Assembly: GCF_013170805.1 (NCBI RefSeq)
Contig: NZ_CP051293.1
Coordinates: forward strand, 6,020,001-6,084,000
Length of the DNA: 64,000 nt
Source: Mesorhizobium sp. NZP2077
Lineage (GTDB): Bacteria > Pseudomonadota > Alphaproteobacteria > Rhizobiales > Rhizobiaceae
Reading direction: 5' to 3'
Notes under the pieces: model-generated
What the model was told of the DNA's origin: nothing
Database searches by the model: none
Seen by the model: only the letters and a program-made list of their open reading frames with translations
Translations under genes and position numbers: made by a program
In this document: positions 9,001 to 18,173 of the stretch, piece after piece
Layout of the letters: each line of letters begins with the position of its first letter
Numbering within the stretch: the first letter of the stretch is position 1

Positions 9001-10131
9001 ATGGCACGGCGTTGGACAATCAACGGGCGTTTTCTTTCCCAGCCGACAACAGGCGTCCAGCGCTATGCGCGCGAGGTCGTTCGATCGCTAGATGCCTTGA
9101 TCGCTGAACAGGGGCCTCTCGTTCGCGGCCTCGAAGTCAAACTCCACTGCCCAGCCGGATCCGATCAGATGCCACTCGCTTTCGTCGAACAGTGCGAGAT
9201 GAGTGGCACGAGCGGCCATGTCTGGGAACAGACGCAGCTCCCGCTGTCGCTCGATGGAAGCGGACTGCTCAGCCTCTGCAACACAGGACCGCTGCTTTCC
9301 CGAAAGCACATCGTTTGCATCCACGATGCGAACGTCTGGAATGCGCCGCAGAGCTATTCCCGTGCTTTCAAGGGCTTCTACAGAACGTTGTTGCCATGCC
9401 TGGGCAAGACAGCATGGCGTATTTCGACCGTTTCCGATTTCTCGCTGGGCGAACTGGTCGGCCGCGGCGTCATCCCCCAGCTGCGGGCTTTCATAGCTCC
9501 TAACGGTCATGAGCATGCCTTGCGATGGGCGCCTGAACACTCGGCCAAGACGCGATTGTCGGCCTCGCGGGCAACCATCGTCATGATCGGCAGTGCCGCA
9601 CCCCACAAGAATGTGGGACTCGTCCTCAACATGGCTGAACGCCTTGCCGAAGCCGGGCTCAGGATCGCGATTGTGGGCATGTCGGACGCGCACATTTACA
9701 GGTCGGGGGCAACCAGGGCCGAAGCTCAGAACATCCACTGGCTCGGCCGTATTTCCGATAGCGAGTTGGCTGCTCTCCTCGGGGACTCGCTATGCCTGGC
9801 TTTCCCCTCCCTCACAGAGGGCTTCGGCCTCCCCGCCCTCGAGGCGATGGCGGTCGGCTGCCCGGTCGTGGTTTCCGACCGCGCCAGCCTTCCTGAAGTC
9901 TGCGGAAACGCTGCGCTGTTTGCGCCTCCAGACGACCCGGAGGCGTGGTTCGACCGTTTCATGAAACTTCGCAATTCTGAGGCGCTGCGGCTGCAGTTGA
10001 TAGCCAAGGGACGGGCGAGAGCCTCGGCATATAGTTGGAAGGCGACAGCCTTGCGCTACCTCGAGGCGATGGCCGAGGCAGACGGCGTCGATACCGAAAC
10101 CAAGGTCGTCAGGGCTCGCGAACTCACATGA
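9001..10131 (+). CDS. GT4-family glycosyltransferase (paralogue of 7536-8870)
   Basis: This 376-residue GT-B enzyme of family GT4 starts at ATG 9001, preceded by a run of G that can serve as ribosome binding site; the frame is open to 8926 but the family-like sequence begins at MARRWTING. The family block FPSLTEGFGLPALEAMAVGC and LPEVCGNAALFAPPDD give the donor site. N-terminal RWTING, PTTGVQRYAREV and DALI match the neighbour on the opposite strand, which marks an inverted duplication followed by divergence. It overlaps the end of the next gene by 8 bases on the opposite strand. It should add a sugar to the EPS unit; specificity is not readable. Confidence 0.85.
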   Translation: MARRWTINGRFLSQPTTGVQRYAREVVRSLDALIAEQGPLVRGLEVKLHCPAGSDQMPLAFVEQCEMSGTSGHVWEQTQLPLSLDGSGLLSLCNTGPLLSRKHIVCIHDANVWNAPQSYSRAFKGFYRTLLPCLGKTAWRISTVSDFSLGELVGRGVIPQLRAFIAPNGHEHALRWAPEHSAKTRLSASRATIVMIGSAAPHKNVGLVLNMAERLAEAGLRIAIVGMSDAHIYRSGATRAEAQNIHWLGRISDSELAALLGDSLCLAFPSLTEGFGLPALEAMAVGCPVVVSDRASLPEVCGNAALFAPPDDPEAWFDRFMKLRNSEALRLQLIAKGRARASAYSWKATALRYLEAMAEADGVDTETKVVRARELT

Positions 10132-11356
10132 TCTCGTGAAGAGCCTGGACCGCCCCGAGCGATTCGAGGATAGCGCGGTCGAAGTTTTCTTCGGAAAAGC
10201 GCCCCGCATTCCTGGCGCAGGCGCGCGGCGCGATGGCATGGCTGTTTTCTTCGAACTGATCGACTGCATTCTTGAGGTGATCGACGGTTTGAGCCTTGAA
10301 CAACACCCCTGTCGGCTCGGGTGATGACCCAAGGCGGCGCACAATGTCGACCGCCCCACCGCGGCCGAAAGCGATCAGCGGCGTTCCGCAGGCCTGCGCC
10401 TCCGCCAGCGCTATGCCAAAATCCTCGCAGCCCGCAAAGACCATCGCCTTTGCCCGTGCCAGGGTGTCCACGTAGTCTTGCCGAGGCAGATAGCCCGAGA
10501 AGGTGACATTCGGGCCGGCAAGCGCCCGCAGGCTGGCTGATTGCTGCCCTTCGCCAACGATGACCAGTCGCCGGGATGGCATCTCGTTGAAGGCGCGGAT
10601 GACGAGGTCGGTGCGCTTATACGGCGCCAGGAAGGATGCAGAGACGTAGTAGTCATCCTTGTCCTCCACACAGGGCAGTTCTGCGAGAGCAACCGGCGGG
10701 AAGACGACGCGCGCCTCGCGCCCGTAAATGTGCTGGATACGTGAGCGGACATAGTTCGAATTCGCCAGCATCAGATCCGGACCATGCGCGGTCCTGGTAT
10801 CCCACGTCCTCAGCCGGTGCAGCATATACCGATAAAGCATTCCCTTCGGACCAAAGCCCAGCTTTCCCTGCTGAAGATAGGAGAACTGCTCATCCCAGGC
10901 ATAGCGGACGGGGCTGTGCACATAACATAAATGCGGTTGATCCGGCCTGGTGATCACACCCCGCGAAAACGCGGCCGAAGACGAGATCACCGCGTCGTAA
11001 CCCGTCACATCGAACTGCTCGATCAGGAAGGGACAAAAGAAGAAGAGAGACCGGTAGAATTTCCGCACCATAGGGATCCGGTTGGCCGCCGACGTGTGGA
11101 ATTCCACGTCGCGGAAATATTGCCCCTTGATCTCCGCCGGCAGGAAATCGAAAAGCGTGAAGACTTCGGAATTCGGAAATTGCTTGCAGATCTGCGCCAG
11201 AACGCGCTCACCTCCCCGGAAATTCGGGCACCAGTCGTGAACGACCGCTATTCTTGCGTATTTGTCGACACCAACCCCCGACGCGACCGGCAACGTCTCG
11301 ATTGGCACGTTGACCTTGGCTGCGATTGCCAGGTCGGAAGAGCGTTCGTGGAGCAT
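10124..11356 (-). CDS. GT4-family glycosyltransferase, WbaZ-like
   Basis: This 410-residue enzyme resembles the WbaZ-type mannosyltransferases of family GT4: the N-terminal IAVVHDWCPNFRGGERVLA and the middle block YVHSPVRYAWD are typical of that group, and the C-terminal AGCEDFGIALAEAQACGTP carries the EX7E pair. These enzymes often transfer mannose from GDP-mannose, which fits the GDP-mannose synthesis gene at 18174-20474. The gene converges on the preceding GT4 with an 8-base overlap and is divergent from the GT2 at 11617. Mannose specificity is inferred from family and context only. Confidence 0.85.
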   Translation of the reverse strand: MLHERSSDLAIAAKVNVPIETLPVASGVGVDKYARIAVVHDWCPNFRGGERVLAQICKQFPNSEVFTLFDFLPAEIKGQYFRDVEFHTSAANRIPMVRKFYRSLFFFCPFLIEQFDVTGYDAVISSSAAFSRGVITRPDQPHLCYVHSPVRYAWDEQFSYLQQGKLGFGPKGMLYRYMLHRLRTWDTRTAHGPDLMLANSNYVRSRIQHIYGREARVVFPPVALAELPCVEDKDDYYVSASFLAPYKRTDLVIRAFNEMPSRRLVIVGEGQQSASLRALAGPNVTFSGYLPRQDYVDTLARAKAMVFAGCEDFGIALAEAQACGTPLIAFGRGGAVDIVRRLGSSPEPTGVLFKAQTVDHLKNAVDQFEENSHAIAPRACARNAGRFSEENFDRAILESLGAVQALHEIM

Positions 11357-11616
11357 GGTTCCCCCCTTGCCCGCAGGCCAGCAATCCCCATTTCCGGCAG
11401 TCTTCTTTCCATGTCACGGCTCCTGCAAGTTGTCCGATCGGTTACAGATCGCTCCAGGCGCGGGCCGGCCTAATACTTATGGTTGTGGGACTTTTCCCCG
11501 AATACTCCAAAAGCCTGTGTTCCGAGGTAGACCAGGCCTCTCACTACCCTTTTATACAGGCTGTCCTGCTCTGCCCGCCGTTCTAGGGTCGGCTGGTAGT
11601 AAAGCATGGACCTGGC

Positions 11617-12489
11617 ATGAAACTCGCAGTGATCATCCCGACCCTTGGCCGCAGCGAACAGGTCGCGCGCCTGCTTCGGTACTTGGGTGGCCAGACGAGA
11701 CTTCCGAACGAGGTCATATTGTCGGCGCCCGACGTCACACATGTCGAACTGCCGGAGAGCTGTCCTTTCCCCGTGTCACTCGTTTTCGGCCCGAAGGGAC
11801 TGGCTGCCCAGCGGAACACGGCTCTAATCCCTTCCCTGGGGCGCTTCGACATCATCACGTTCTTCGATGACGATTTCGTCCCATCGTCCGAATACCTCAA
11901 GCAGGTCGAAGAAGCATTCATCGCAAATGACAAATGGGCGGTGGTGATGGGCAGGGTCGTCAGGGACGGGGCCACCAATGCTGGTCTCACTTGGGAAGAT
12001 GCCGAAGCCGCCCTGCGGGAAGCCGAGGACAAAAGGAGTGATGGACCATCAGTGGTCGACCATGTCGGTGCATACGGATGCAATATGTCCCTCCGTTCCT
12101 CGCTTGTGGGCGATTTGCGCTTCGACGAGCGCCTTGTCCTGTATGGCTGGCAGGAAGACATCGATTTCACCAGCCAAATGAGATCCAAAGGTCGCGTGGT
12201 CTGCGTGACATCGATCACGGGAGTCCATCTCGGCATCAAGACGGGGCGCGTCAGCGGAGAACGGTTCGGCTACTCCCAGGTCGCGAATGCCATTTATCTG
12301 GTCAGGAAGGGTTCCGTGCCGGCCTCTTTCGCGCTTCCCCTCATGCTCAGGAATATCGCGGCTAACCTGGCGAAGAGCTTGTGGCCCGAGCCGTATGTCG
12401 ACCGACGAGGCAGGCTCAGGGGCAACCTGCGCGCGATCCTGCACGTCGCCATGGGACGAATCGAACCCGAGTACATCTTGAAAATCTGA
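11617..12489 (+). CDS. GT2-family glycosyltransferase
   Basis: This 290-residue enzyme has the GT-A fold of family GT2: N-terminal LAVIIPTLGRSEQVARLL, a metal-binding ITFFDDDFVPS segment near residue 85, and the GYGWQEDIDF-like block (LYGWQEDIDFTSQM) near residue 180 that supplies the catalytic base region. It lies 14 bases before the ExoF-like gene and is probably translated from the same message. It should be one of the EPS repeat-unit transferases. Confidence 0.85.
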   Translation: MKLAVIIPTLGRSEQVARLLRYLGGQTRLPNEVILSAPDVTHVELPESCPFPVSLVFGPKGLAAQRNTALIPSLGRFDIITFFDDDFVPSSEYLKQVEEAFIANDKWAVVMGRVVRDGATNAGLTWEDAEAALREAEDKRSDGPSVVDHVGAYGCNMSLRSSLVGDLRFDERLVLYGWQEDIDFTSQMRSKGRVVCVTSITGVHLGIKTGRVSGERFGYSQVANAIYLVRKGSVPASFALPLMLRNIAANLAKSLWPEPYVDRRGRLRGNLRAILHVAMGRIEPEYILKI

Positions 12490-12503
12490 CGACGGGGAAG
12501 ACA

Positions 12504-13814
12504 ATGCGCAAATGGCTTTTGACGATGGCGTCTGCCTCACTCGCGGCTGCGGTCGCATGCCCTTTGTCTTCAGTGGCCGGAGAGTACCTCCTCGGACCTC
12601 AGGATAAGGTCAGGCTCAAGGTCTATGAATGGCGCGCATCACGTGATGTGATTTTCGAATGGACGGCTCTCAACGACGCTTTCGTTGTTGGTGCCGACGG
12701 CACGCTCTTCCTTCCGTTTGTCGGTCAGATACGCGCGCAGGGCACCGCTCCCGGCGATCTCGCCCGCGCGATTGGCGACCGCTTGATGCAGAACATGGGT
12801 CTCGGCCGCCAGCCGGATGTCGCTGTCGAGATCGTACAGTACAGACCGTTTTACATCGTCGGCAACGTCAAGCAGCCCGGCGAGTTTCCTTATCGGCCCG
12901 CACTGACCGTGCTGCAGGCGGTGGGGATCGCGGGTGGCTTGCCGATTCGCCAGGACGACATATCGAGGCTCGGGCGGGAAGTCATCTCGGGCCAGGGCGA
13001 CGTGGGACTACTGGCGCTGAGCAATGTCGGCCTTCTTGCCCGCAAGGCGCGCCTGGAAGCCGAACTGGCCGGCAGCGATGATATCTCTTACCCTGCGGAA
13101 TTAAAGGATAGGGCTTCGAACCAAACAATCGCGTTGGCGATGGACCAGGAGCGCAAGATCTTTGCCATCCGCAAGGACGCGCTGGCGACACAACTCCGCT
13201 CGCTCCACGAACTCAAGGAATTCCTGGAAAAGGAACTGGACTCGCTCGGGCAGCAGCTGACGTTCCACGACAAACAGATCGAACTCATACAGAAGGAGTT
13301 GGAGGGTGTTTCGACCCTTGTCCAGAAGGGACTGGCAGTTGCGCCGCGTGAACTTTCTCTGGAGGGGACAGTCGCCCAGATGCAGGGAGAGAGGTTGGCT
13401 GCCGAGACCTCACTCTTGCGGGTGAGGCAGGAGATCAGCAAGACCGACATCGAGATTCTCGACCTCAGCAACCGTCGCGCCAGTGAAATCGCAGAAAGTT
13501 TGCGGGAAACCCAGCTGCAGCTCAATGAAGTTACCAGCAAAACCGATACCGCGGTGCAGCTACTCCACGAAACCGAGGTAACAGCCCCTGCCCTGCTCGC
13601 TCTCAGGCAACGCGCCGAAAGCGCCAAGCCAATCTTTAAGATCGTTAGGACGACAGATAGTGGTTCGACGGAACTCACGGCCGAGGAGACGACGCCTGTC
13701 GAACCCGGCGATACAGTGAAGGTCGAGATCCCGCCACCGGAGGTAGGTTTGGTTACCCTGCCGGCAAGCGGTAGCCTTCAGGCCGAAACGATCCCAATTC
13801 AGGGTACCAATTAG
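12504..13814 (+). CDS. exoF: ExoF-like polysaccharide export protein (Poly_export and SLBB-type domains)
   Basis: This 436-residue exported protein has a signal peptide (residues 1-26, ending SVAG), then a polysaccharide-export domain beginning YLLGPQDKVRLKVYEW, with GTLFLPFVGQIRAQG, and an SLBB-like stretch around FYIVGNVKQPGEFPYRPALTV. The second half (about 200-360) is long alpha-helical, probably coiled coil, as in ExoF of Sinorhizobium, whose length it also matches; gram-negative Wza proteins lack this part. It should form or serve the periplasmic/outer-membrane exit path. I chose ATG 12504, with GGGGAAG upstream, because upstream in-frame sequence overlaps the GT2 gene and has no protein character. 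Confidence 0.85.
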   Translation: MRKWLLTMASASLAAAVACPLSSVAGEYLLGPQDKVRLKVYEWRASRDVIFEWTALNDAFVVGADGTLFLPFVGQIRAQGTAPGDLARAIGDRLMQNMGLGRQPDVAVEIVQYRPFYIVGNVKQPGEFPYRPALTVLQAVGIAGGLPIRQDDISRLGREVISGQGDVGLLALSNVGLLARKARLEAELAGSDDISYPAELKDRASNQTIALAMDQERKIFAIRKDALATQLRSLHELKEFLEKELDSLGQQLTFHDKQIELIQKELEGVSTLVQKGLAVAPRELSLEGTVAQMQGERLAAETSLLRVRQEISKTDIEILDLSNRRASEIAESLRETQLQLNEVTSKTDTAVQLLHETEVTAPALLALRQRAESAKPIFKIVRTTDSGSTELTAEETTPVEPGDTVKVEIPPPEVGLVTLPASGSLQAETIPIQGTN

Positions 13815-14135
13815 CAGGTGTATACTTCGGGATTGCTCCGGGACGCTCAGCCAGTTCGCCGATCGATCGCGCATCGAAAATCAAAGTACTCGCCGGCTCT
13901 CGACCGCGGACGCATGATCGGCATTGGCTTTGGGCGCTGAAAATCGTCGCCACCGAAGGCCCCAGGAAGGGCGAAGAACACCAGGAACGTCGAGGCAAAG
14001 CGCGACGGGTTAAGCGGACCATCCACGCAGCGCCTCGGGCACTTGCCTTGCCCTTTGAGGCCGCATATCAGTGAGCACCCTGGGTCCTCAGACTCGGACA
14101 GAGCCTTCCTGCCGCAGTGAGGATCCATCCTGCGG
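13815..14135. other. Intergenic region after the ExoF-like gene
   Basis: These 321 bases lie between the ExoF-like gene and a small membrane protein gene. A minus-strand frame (13847-14395) runs through it but overlaps the hydrophobic small protein and looks like a shadow. I see no clear terminator hairpin or repeat. Confidence 0.4.
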
Positions 14136-14390
14136 GTGCCACTGGAGATGTCGGTGCTCATGACTATAATCGCCGTGTCGGCTGCAGGCGTTCTGATCGG
14201 GCTGCGGTTCAAGGCTCCCGCCCTTATCGCGGCGACCGCCCTGCTTGTGGTTGGAAGCTTTGCCTGGAATGGCATTGGATTGCCGGGCCATGTGACCGTC
14301 GTCAAATTCCTGATCCTGGCGTTCATATTGGCTTGTGCGTATATCGTCGGCCTGTCCTTGTCCGTCCGCTGGAAGCGAAACGCAGGGTGA
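14136..14390 (+). CDS. Small hydrophobic membrane protein, unknown function
   Basis: This protein of up to 84 residues has three hydrophobic segments (about 7-22, 28-45 and 54-76) and a basic tail (RWKRNAG), which points to an inner-membrane protein with its C-terminus in the cytoplasm. The start may be GTG 14136, ATG 14148 or ATG 14160. It sits between the export gene and the ExoY gene and converges on the latter with 12 bases between. Small membrane proteins in rhizobial EPS loci, such as ExoX, can regulate the ExoY step, but I see no clear similarity to ExoX and do not assign that role. Confidence 0.6.
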   Translation: MPLEMSVLMTIIAVSAAGVLIGLRFKAPALIAATALLVVGSFAWNGIGLPGHVTVVKFLILAFILACAYIVGLSLSVRWKRNAG

Positions 14391-14402
14391 CACATCAGGT
14401 CT

Positions 14403-15197
14403 TCAGGAGGCTCTGTCGAAGCGCATCACCGCGAAGACAGTCCTGAACAGGATCGCGATGTCGAACCAGACCGACCAGTTCCGAACATACTGGCTGTCCA
14501 GCGCGACGCGGTTGGCATAGTCCATGCTGCTTCTTCCGCTCACCTGCCAGAGACCGGTCAGTCCTGGCCTCGTGCGAAGGTATTCCCCTACGTGGTCGCC
14601 GTAACGCAAAAGTTCTTCCTTGACGATGGGCCTTGGCCCTACACAACTCATGTCGCCGCGAATGATGTTGTAGAGTTGGGGTAGCTCATCGAGGCTCGAT
14701 TTTCGGAGCATGCGCCCGAGGAATGTGACGCGGGGGTCGTTCCTGATCTTGTGGGTCTCCTCCCACTCCGTTCTGATATGCGGATTGACCTCGAGATAGG
14801 CTTTCAGAACGTCCTCCGAATTGGCGACCATCGAGCGGAACTTATAGCAATTGAACGGCTTTCCGCCGAAGCCGACCCGGCTGTGCGAGAACACCGCAGG
14901 GCCTCCTGCTGTCATCTTGATTAGCAGCGCAACGATGATCATTACTGGCGCGGCCATCACGAGCGCCGTGGTCGCTATGATCAAATCCAGGATTCGCTTC
15001 AGAAGACCTCCTACGGGAGGATTCGTCGAGCCTGCCCTGATGGCGGGCGACAGGTCTGCCAACACCGCCCCGCCACTGTCATGGTCGGAAGCAGAAACAA
15101 CATGCAGGACCGTTCGGCTGTCGACCGCCACCGGTACAGGTGGCTGGCGCCAAATCGGGGGCGTATGATGTGACTGCTTCTCGAAGGCGTTTGTCAT
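14403..15197 (-). CDS. exoY: ExoY-like undecaprenyl-phosphate sugar phosphotransferase (priming enzyme)
   Basis: This 264-residue bacterial sugar transferase starts EPS repeat-unit synthesis by moving a sugar phosphate (galactose-1-phosphate in ExoY) from the nucleotide sugar to undecaprenyl phosphate at the inner membrane. Seen in sequence: a hydrophobic segment at about 66-93, the CYKFRSM motif, and the catalytic block SSLDELPQLYNIIRGDMS followed by VGPRP, then RPGLTGLWQVSGRS. It is the short ExoY form without the N-terminal membrane domain of WbaP. It lies downstream of the ExoP-like gene on the same strand, 168 bases apart. The exact sugar is inferred from family only. Confidence 0.92.
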   Translation of the reverse strand: MTNAFEKQSHHTPPIWRQPPVPVAVDSRTVLHVVSASDHDSGGAVLADLSPAIRAGSTNPPVGGLLKRILDLIIATTALVMAAPVMIIVALLIKMTAGGPAVFSHSRVGFGGKPFNCYKFRSMVANSEDVLKAYLEVNPHIRTEWEETHKIRNDPRVTFLGRMLRKSSLDELPQLYNIIRGDMSCVGPRPIVKEELLRYGDHVGEYLRTRPGLTGLWQVSGRSSMDYANRVALDSQYVRNWSVWFDIAILFRTVFAVMRFDRAS

Positions 15198-15365
15198 GAT
15201 GATTATTGTTTCGAACTGTTCGACAGTGACACTTTTCCGATGTCGGGGGCTGTCGGCAAGAAAGGCAAAGGACGTAGCGCTACACCCCTGACACTACCCC
15301 TAATCCCAAGGAATGATCCTCCACGCATTGCCGACTTTCCAAGGAGACGCATGTCACCCCCTTTT

Positions 15366-17222
15366 TCATGCCTTGCGGTGTTTGGATGTCATTGCCCGAG
15401 CATTCGCCAGAAGCACACCAAGCACATGCGTCCTGCTGGCCTGCAACGTCCTGACAAGTTCCCGCAGAGTTTCTGCGTGTGTCTTGCCCCATTCGGCAAC
15501 GATGACGACACCATCCAGAACGGACCCGACAATCAGTTCGTCGGCTCCCGAGGCCAGTGTCGGCAGATCGATGATGACAACGTCGTAGGCGGCAAGTTCG
15601 AAGTCGGCGAGATCAAAAGCGGTGACCTCCTCGAGGAACGCCTCCATATTGCGTGGCGCCAACAGGTTTCTGCCGTCCACCACTGAACTTGGAAGCATGT
15701 CGAACGGCCGGCCCGGAGCGCGGATGATGTTGAGTCGGGCTGGGTCCTGGCACTGTTTGTCGTAGGCAACCGCACGGCCGAGCAGTCGCATTGTCGTTGC
15801 CGATCGGCGAATATCGGCGTCGATCACCAACGTCTTCAGACCGGACATCGAGTAAAGCGTGGCGAGATTGCTGGCGACGGAACTCTTGGAGCTGTTGTCG
15901 GATATGGCGGTCAACCCAAGGAATTTGACCTGATGGTTAGTTTCCGCAAGGCTGATTTCGGTCCGTGCTCTCCTGAGGCTCTGGCTGTATCGTGAGTAGG
16001 GGTGTCTTTTTACTTCGTCGACGTAGCCCGAATCCCTTCGCTTGTTCGTCAATGGCAACTCTCCGACACATTCGATACCCAGGTTGTCCCTGATGTGCCG
16101 TGGCGACCTGATGGTCCAGTCGAGCGTCTGCCTTACAAGCGCAACCCCAATGCCGAGAATGATCCCGGCAATCGCGGCGAAGGCGAGCATGAGTTTCGGC
16201 TTTGGAGCGCTCGGATAGAGCGGCGCTGTCGCGGCCGTGATCACCCTGGCGTCAGCCACCGGATAGGATTGCTGGCTTACCGAATTGGTGTAGGCCTGGA
16301 GGAAGCTTTCATACATCTTCTGATAGGTTTCGGCGGTCACCTCAAGTTCTTCAAGTGTCGGCACAGCGTTGACCCCGTCCATGGAATCCCCGTCTTCCTT
16401 TTTGACCTCGTTGCCGACGCTGTAGTCGTGCCGAGAACGGAATTCCTGAGCCTTAGCCATGGCCGCGTTCATCTCGGCACGAAGCTGCTGAAGACGCTTC
16501 TCGAGCCATGCGCCGCCTTCCTTTGCCGCGTCGGCCTTGGTTTCGATCTGCTCACGCACGAAAGCATTGGCTGTGGCGTTCGCAATATTAGCTGCGCCCT
16601 CGGGGTCAACCGACGTGAAGGATATATCTATAGCGTATGAAACGCCGACCCTGCGGACGTCGAGGCCATTGCGGAAAGTCAACATTGTGCGCCGGAACTT
16701 TTGGTAATCGGTCAGCGGCGCAGTGGGTTCGGGCAAGCCTAAGCCGAAATACTCCCAGAGCGAGGTGAACCGGGCCATTTGCTTGGCACCGAAAGCGTCA
16801 ATCAGGAGTGTTTTCATCTTTCTGAATCGCTCCGGCAAGATCGGAGCCTGTGGGCGGTTGAAGTTGGGGTCTTCAACGAGCTTCAACTGGTCGAGGACCA
16901 TCGCAGCGATCTTTTCCGATTGCATCACTGCGATCTGGCTTTCCACCTGAGCGGTGTCCAACGACAGATTTACTTCTCCGCCCTCCTGCAGATGTTGCGG
17001 CAATTTCGGCTCGATCAGGATCTGCGCGCTGGCAGTGAAAGCCGGGTCGGTGGTCGAATTGTAGAACCATGCTACTAAAAGTGCGGCGCCAAGGCAGGCG
17101 ATGATCGTTCCGATGTAACGCCTAAAAAATCCGGTTATGTCGGAGAGGCCGATAAACTCCTGGCTGACGGAAACCTGCTGGTTCGTCGTCGAAGGCCATT
17201 GGTGGGGTAACATACGGTCCAT
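15366..17222 (-). CDS. ExoP/Wzz-like polysaccharide co-polymerase with altered P-loop ATPase domain
   Basis: This 618-residue inner-membrane protein has the Wzz layout: membrane segments at about 36-54 and 343-364, a long periplasmic helical part between them, and a proline-rich YPSAPKPK motif before the second segment. Residues about 430-610 form the cytoplasmic BY-kinase-like half: LVIDADIRR (Walker A') and VVIIDLP (Walker B). The Walker A loop reads ISDNSSKSSVASNLA: lysine 446 and the following serine remain, but the glycine before lysine is serine. The C-terminal tyrosine cluster of ExoP/Wzc kinases is missing (tail ANARAMTSKHRKA). It should set EPS chain length and link synthesis to export; classic tyrosine autophosphorylation looks doubtful. 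Confidence 0.88.
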   Translation of the reverse strand: MDRMLPHQWPSTTNQQVSVSQEFIGLSDITGFFRRYIGTIIACLGAALLVAWFYNSTTDPAFTASAQILIEPKLPQHLQEGGEVNLSLDTAQVESQIAVMQSEKIAAMVLDQLKLVEDPNFNRPQAPILPERFRKMKTLLIDAFGAKQMARFTSLWEYFGLGLPEPTAPLTDYQKFRRTMLTFRNGLDVRRVGVSYAIDISFTSVDPEGAANIANATANAFVREQIETKADAAKEGGAWLEKRLQQLRAEMNAAMAKAQEFRSRHDYSVGNEVKKEDGDSMDGVNAVPTLEELEVTAETYQKMYESFLQAYTNSVSQQSYPVADARVITAATAPLYPSAPKPKLMLAFAAIAGIILGIGVALVRQTLDWTIRSPRHIRDNLGIECVGELPLTNKRRDSGYVDEVKRHPYSRYSQSLRRARTEISLAETNHQVKFLGLTAISDNSSKSSVASNLATLYSMSGLKTLVIDADIRRSATTMRLLGRAVAYDKQCQDPARLNIIRAPGRPFDMLPSSVVDGRNLLAPRNMEAFLEEVTAFDLADFELAAYDVVIIDLPTLASGADELIVGSVLDGVVIVAEWGKTHAETLRELVRTLQASRTHVLGVLLANARAMTSKHRKA

Positions 17223-17392
17223 TCAACGTCTCCTGCAGGCGCGCGGGAAATTCCAACGCACGCGCCATCCTGACGCAGGCGGTGCATGGTGTCCGACCGA
17301 TCTCTGCATTGAAAGCTGAGGCCCCGCGATCCCAGATTGTTGAGACTACCTCGGCGGCACGGAAGGTAAACGCCGCCAATCGGCGTATGGGG

Positions 17393-17740
17393 CTACGCCC
17401 TATGGGAAGGAAGAATGCGCTGCAGTTCCGCTCGCGTCCTATTGAGAAATGACAGCTGCTCTTCCAGCGAGACCTGCCGTCTGCGGTTGAACATCAAGCT
17501 GCGTGCGAGGATGTCGATCTTCGCTGACATGCTTTCGGGGTTCTCGCCGTTCTCCATCGCCTGGAGAGAGAACGCCGCGCAGTCCGTCATCGCTGTCCCG
17601 AATGGATGAAGTTGCGTCGATTCCCTCTCGATTTCCACTTGAATGCCTTGAAGGAGCCGAGCCAGGCGTCGGAAACGCCTTTCATCGACAGCTTCGCGGG
17701 ATGAAAACCTGAATGCAATGAACGGCATCTTGCAGCCCAT
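17393..17740 (-). CDS. Hypothetical protein, possibly frameshifted with upstream sequence
   Basis: This 115-residue frame reads as a soluble, mostly helical protein with many charged residues (segment VDERRFRRLARLLQGIQVEI) and no membrane segment. I do not recognise the family. No good ribosome binding site precedes ATG 17740 or ATG 17728. Another minus-strand frame (17587-18180) overlaps its first half and continues upstream, so this may be the 3' part of a gene broken by a frameshift. It lies 170 bases upstream of the ExoP-like gene. Confidence 0.4.
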   Translation of the reverse strand: MGCKMPFIAFRFSSREAVDERRFRRLARLLQGIQVEIERESTQLHPFGTAMTDCAAFSLQAMENGENPESMSAKIDILARSLMFNRRRQVSLEEQLSFLNRTRAELQRILPSHRA

Positions 17741-18173
17741 TCTTGGACATCAGCGCCCGAATAGGACGCGCGTTCCAGAATACAAAACGTCCTCGCCTGG
17801 ACGAGACATCCTTTCGGCCGTCGACTGGCATCACCTATTGGATGAGGGGTGCGTACCTCAGCGTCGGGGCTACCCGAATTCATGACGAGGCCAGTGCCGG
17901 ACAGCGTGCTAAGACTTGCTTGGTTTCGGAGCGCAAATTCGGAGAGCGTGACGTGCCCCTGAACAAAGTCGGCCAAAGTCAGGCCGAATACATTCGCCTT
18001 CGAAACCAGTGCTCTCATAAAGGCCACCGGCTCGCTGGAGTACGCTTGCTGGTGGTTGCGGGGTCCACTCTCAGAAGAGAGAAACATGGCCTGATGACCG
18101 CGCTCACCCAGCTGCTGCGCCGAAATCCAGTGGTCGGAGCTTATAACCAGGTATTGCGAGAAGGGGCTGGAGC
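17741..18173. other. Region without a supported gene upstream of the GDP-mannose gene
   Basis: These 433 bases carry frames on both strands (17743-18189 plus, 17587-18180 minus), none of which I recognise. The minus frame has coherent stretches such as LVSKANVFGLTLADFVQGHV and may be a decayed gene. The promoter of the plus-strand gene at 18174 should lie in the last part. Confidence 0.35.

Noticed and set aside
13847..14395. 182-codon minus-strand frame
   Set aside because: It overlaps the small membrane protein on the plus strand, which has a clear three-helix pattern; the minus frame does not look like a protein.
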